From contig NC_068970.1 in the NCBI RefSeq assembly GCF_016808095.1, forward strand, positions 39,529,630 to 39,593,629: 64,000 nucleotides of DNA. The letters run 5' to 3'. Below the pieces are notes generated by a model that did not search any database, had not been told where the DNA came from, and was given only the letters and a program-made list of their open reading frames with translations. This document shows positions 60,001 through 64,000 of this stretch, one piece after another. The translations under genes were made by a program, and so were the position numbers. Origin of the DNA: Vigna angularis (taxonomy: Eukaryota; Streptophyta; Magnoliopsida; Fabales; Fabaceae). Position 1 is the first letter of the stretch; the number at the start of each line of letters is the position of its first letter.

Positions 60001-61984
60001 TTTTTCATAGATAGCCTATTCATAACTAATTTTTCATTCAACGATATAGGCTTCACAAAGATAATACTTTGTCAATTATCTTTTTGCTTAACTTTGTTCA
60101 TTAGTCCTTAAGATATGTGAAGTTGCTAGACAATCTTGACCTTTGTCTTAGCAAACTTTCTTTCTTCTTGTAGCACTGATTAATTGCTGACACTATATGT
60201 TTTGTATTATGTCTCTTCTCATGAGTGAAGTGTCGTCCTTTAGGCTAAAACTATATTCTTTTAATCTGCACATCAAGTTCTTTAGACAATATCCATTGTG
60301 AGGCAAGTCTTTTTTTATCGTTCTTGCGCTCAATGTTTTGTGTGATTGTACATTTTTAGGTATATTGTGTGTAGACTTCTTCTATGCTTCTATGTTATTT
60401 CAACTTATCTCTTTTTTCATTTAACACCTTATGTAGCTTTAGATGTAACCTTTATTAGGCTTGACGCATATATGCTTCTAATCTTAAATGTTTTATCTTT
60501 TACAATCATAAGAAAATGTAACTTTGTTCATTGTTTCTATTTTCTTTTATATTTTTTGATATTTGATTACCCAAGATTATTTCGTTTACTGTTGTTTGTT
60601 AAGCTTCAAAACTAGAGATGCTTTAGACGATCCTAGTTTCTCTCTTAGACGATCTTGTCTTAACAAAATCTATCAACCTAATTCTAGGAGCTTGACAATG
60701 ATCTAATAATAAGCATGAACTCAAATATGCAAATTCAAAAGCACTCAAAGCACATATATGTTACAGAGTTCATGTTGCATATGAAAATAAAGGCAAATCA
60801 AACGACTAAACTAGAGAATGATGACATTTAAAGAACTACACATGACTGTAAACAATATGTAAGGATTAAAAAATCAAAATAGATTCAAACAACACAACTA
60901 CACCAATTAAAATTGAAGAAAAACCTAATTTAAACAATTTAACCAAACAAAATTTAAAATAAAACTTAAAGAACATAAGATGGCCATGGTTTTGATGAAT
61001 TTGGAATAGAAAAATCATACAAATGGAAGGTTAAAGGAGAACAAGTGAATTGAACTGAACAAGACATATATCATAAAATAATTGATAGAAAATACTCAAA
61101 ATAAGCAAGGAATGAAATGAAGACAAAACGAATTGCAAGAAGTTATCTCTTGTAGACCAAGGATGAACTAAAGTTCTTGATACCATATGATGACTCCATC
61201 TTCAAGCTTGTGTGCGCATGGAAAAAAAAGAAGGATTGAGAAAAAGCTTGTTGAAGATGTGGTTTGATGAAGGTGATTTGAAAGAGTGAAATAGGTTGTT
61301 CTGAAGAGATATTAGGCCAACTTACAAGGAAAGAGGCTAGAAGAAGCCAAGATAAGAGAGACTTATACCAAGATGACTCACAAGAGGGTGTTTGTAGAAA
61401 ATTCTACAAAGTTTTAGTATTCAATCAAGAGTGATTTTTACAAAAGTTGTGCTCCTCTATTTATAGGAGCAAAGGAGACTTAAGCCTTTCCAAAAAGAAA
61501 AGGGAAAATTCAAAAAAAAAAGAAAGAAAGAATTTTGGAGCCAAAAGAGAGTGTGCCTCTAGTGTGACTTGCCATGTAGCAAGATCATGTTTCTCACATG
61601 TAGAAGTATAACACACCATAGAAAACACTTAGGCTCCCAATTAGGGTTGCTTAAGGCCAAAGCTAGCCCAAGTAACCCTAAATTACACATCTCACACACA
61701 AAGCTTTCCCTTTCTTTGACCAAGTTATTCTACTAGGCCTAAAGGCCCAAACAAGGACAAAATACATGGCTCACAAAATTCAATATTACTTGACCCAAAT
61801 ACAAATCCAAAAGAAATATAAGCAAAGAATCCTAGACTAAGTCTTTACATCTTCCTTGGCCCATGTAAACATTAACTTAGGCTTACTAAGCTTTTAAAAG
61901 GCCCAATCTTCTTGTATCTTCTTGGCCATTGCTCTTGTTGTAGGCCTCTTGTCTAGAATAATGCCATCAAAGGTGAAGCTCTAT
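60001..61984. other. Unclassified intergenic DNA
   Basis: AT-rich, several short frames without motif (for example 60346-60615). The stretch near 61200-61520 has LTR-leader-like features but no match within the window. 61980-61984 (TCTAT) flanks the solo LTR. Confidence 0.35.
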
Positions 61985-63325
61985 TGATAACGGTTGAAAA
62001 TATTGTTATCTATGATTCAATTTTGATATTAAATCAATCCTTTTTAACTTAGATGCTTTCTTGAACTCATGTTTTTAATTTAGTTTTGTGAATAAGTGAG
62101 TAGAGGGTATACTTGATGATTTTATCACTAAATTCCCTTGATTTTGTAGGTTATTTGAATGATTTAAAAGAGGAGTTAAAGTACCAAGGAGTTGGAATGC
62201 AGAAAAAGAGAAAAAGACGTAGTGCAGAAAAGTCAAGCTGAAGCTGAGCGCCAGAAAGGGGCCCTGAGCGCCAGGTAGTCAAGGCTGAACGCCAGAAAGG
62301 GGCACTGAGCGCTAGTTTCAAGTATCGCTCAAAGCTTGGGCGCCCTTTTAGGTGCACTGAGCGCCAGTTTTCTCGCAAGCTCGCTTGCGCACCTTAAGTA
62401 GGGGCGCTGAGCGCCAACGACGTTGGCCCATAATCAAATTTATATCTATTTAAGGACTTGCAAGACCTATGATTGATATCTCTTGATGGCTTGAACACAA
62501 AATCACACTTTTCGCCACTTGGAGGCAGATTTAGGGATATGAGAGCTCTCCTCTTCAGTTTCTAGGGTTTTTCTATCTCTTTCATTCCATTGTTCATCTA
62601 GTTTCTCCATGATAATGGAGAACTAAATTCATTTGTTGTTGGGAAAGATGTAACCTCTAAACTCTCATGTATTTGAATTGATTCCAATTTATTTATGCTT
62701 CTTTCATTAATTGTTAGGGTTATTCTCCTTTGCTCTATGCTTGTTATTTCAACTCATTCATGGCATGATTATTGGTTTTCTTTGATATGGACACATACGG
62801 AGAAACCTAGAACTGGGGAATTTCTCCCATGGGAACTATTGCCTAGACATAAGGATAGAACGCTTGGTTGTCTTAAGCTTCCGTTCGTAATGCAAAATTA
62901 ATTATTTGGGAGACAAGACATTGTAAACTAGTAATTAAGGATAGGCTTTTTTCGCCGAGGCATCGAGTTCTAAGTACTTTAGAAAGTGACAATAACAATT
63001 AATATAGAAGAAAAATTCATATATGCATGAGAGTGATTAGGTGAAATCTAAACCTCAACAACATCTTCATCTCATAATACCAACATCTTCATCTCATAAT
63101 ACCAACATCATCAATCACTTTTGTGTTTATCTTCAATTGATCAAAATTTCATTCATATTTACTTTTCTTGTTTTTAAATCTAAAACCCTAAATTGTTCTA
63201 TAAAGTTTTAGTTAGTTAAGTGATTACATGACTGTTTAGTGCCGTAAGTCTCTTGGGAAACGATACTTGGTCTTACCATTTATTATTACTTGATACGATT
63301 CGGTACACTTGCCGACATCTTAACA
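61985..63325 (+). mobile_element. Solo Athila/Tat-like LTR
   Basis: Begins TGATAACGGTTG and ends CGACATCTTAACA, colinear with 1974-3267, with the GC-rich GCGCCC/GAGCGCC block at 62240-62425 and a CGATTCGGTACACTTG line at the end. No internal region follows. The five bases on each side, TCTAT (61980-61984) and CCTAT (63326-63330), differ by one base, consistent with a 5-bp target duplication. Confidence 0.85.
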
Positions 63326-64000
63326 CCTATAATGAAAGGGGAATCTTGAAAGTTAATTTAAGCTTGGCTAGCTAACCTTATTCTTCAATTCAAGGTTGAA
63401 ATTTTTCTAAGGAAGTTAAAATCTAAATGGTCAAGGCCATCCATTGATTAATAAAAATAGAGGATCTAGCTAACCAGAGAAGTTGGATGGTTAATTGCCA
63501 AAGGATAAAAGATTATTTAAGTGGTGATTTTGAAAGGTTCACCACTACCACTAGTTTAGGAGATCTTTAATGATACATGCGTTAAACTAGTGACGTTAAA
63601 CAAGCATTATTGGAGGCACCTCAAGTTTGTCAATAGTGCACTAATAAATGCCTCACATGAGTTGATTTTAAGGTTAATTGATACTTATCTTGTCTTGATT
63701 TAGTGAAATATACAAGTGAATCACCCTAATTTTACTTGTTTGTAGGTAGAAATAGAAGAGTCAAAGTTGAATTTTAAGGAAAAAAAAAGAATTTCTAAAC
63801 ACTTTATAGCAAATTGGAACAACACGGCTGCAGCACTAAAATCTAGGGCTTGAGCCACACGAAGAAAATCCATCATGGAAAGTTTCCTCAAGCCCTGGCT
63901 TTAGGCTTAATCCATGAAGAATACTTCCCATATAAGCAATCTCAAGAGGCTCAAGCCTATAACTGCGTAACTTAAGCCATAGAGCATACCCACCTGGGGA
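63326..64000. other. Right edge, no gene seen
   Basis: AT-rich sequence with an LTR-like segment holding TCTAGGGCTTGAGCCACAC and GGCTTTAGGCTTAAT near 63850-63920, perhaps the start of another element that runs out of the window. Confidence 0.35.

Overview
This is plant nuclear DNA, most likely from a phaseoloid legume (Vigna, Phaseolus or Glycine type). That reading rests on inference from AT-rich intergenic DNA, GT-AG introns and legume-style LTR elements with long GC-rich motifs in their LTRs; the species itself cannot be read from the window. Almost all of the 64 kb is nested, decayed transposable elements around one intact host gene.

The host gene (25821-32254, minus strand) is a ten-exon CHASE-domain hybrid histidine kinase, the orthologue type of Arabidopsis AHK3 (cytokinin receptor). 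All splice sites join in frame to a 1028-residue protein with intact phospho-relay His, Asp and Lys residues.

Left of it, 1-22 kb holds Athila/Tat-like LTR elements: a reverse-oriented LTR fragment (304-1973), a plus-strand element with only a decayed gag (1974-7099), and a minus-strand element (10450-19152) with gag, a protease and an accessory ORF but no reverse transcriptase. Around these lie a MULE transposase fragment, two inverted MULE-like ends (8319 and 21799) and a family of foldback repeats (8840-10449, 19153-20735) carrying palindromic ATCGAT-core motifs. At 23604-24954 is a 1.35-kb hairpin element with a perfect 9-bp target duplication, a Mutator-type signature.

Right of the kinase lie a probable degenerate copia LTR (35.2-36.6 kb) and a complete but non-autonomous CACTA element (37239-44099, TCT target duplication). 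The CACTA element carries a broken tnpA-type (Ptta/En/Spm) gene and, in antisense, a captured piece of a fimbrin (actin-bundling protein) gene that still has its intron. A Ty3/gypsy element (about 47.1-57.9 kb) is split between its RNase H and integrase by a SIRE-like Ty1/copia element (48077-56345) with both LTRs, primer site, polypurine tract and an extra ORF after pol. A solo Athila-like LTR (61985-63325) lies near the right edge.

The most notable signals are the fimbrin gene capture, the same accessory-ORF family in two unrelated LTR lineages, the recurrent ATCGAT palindrome shared by at least four element classes, and the large hairpin element.
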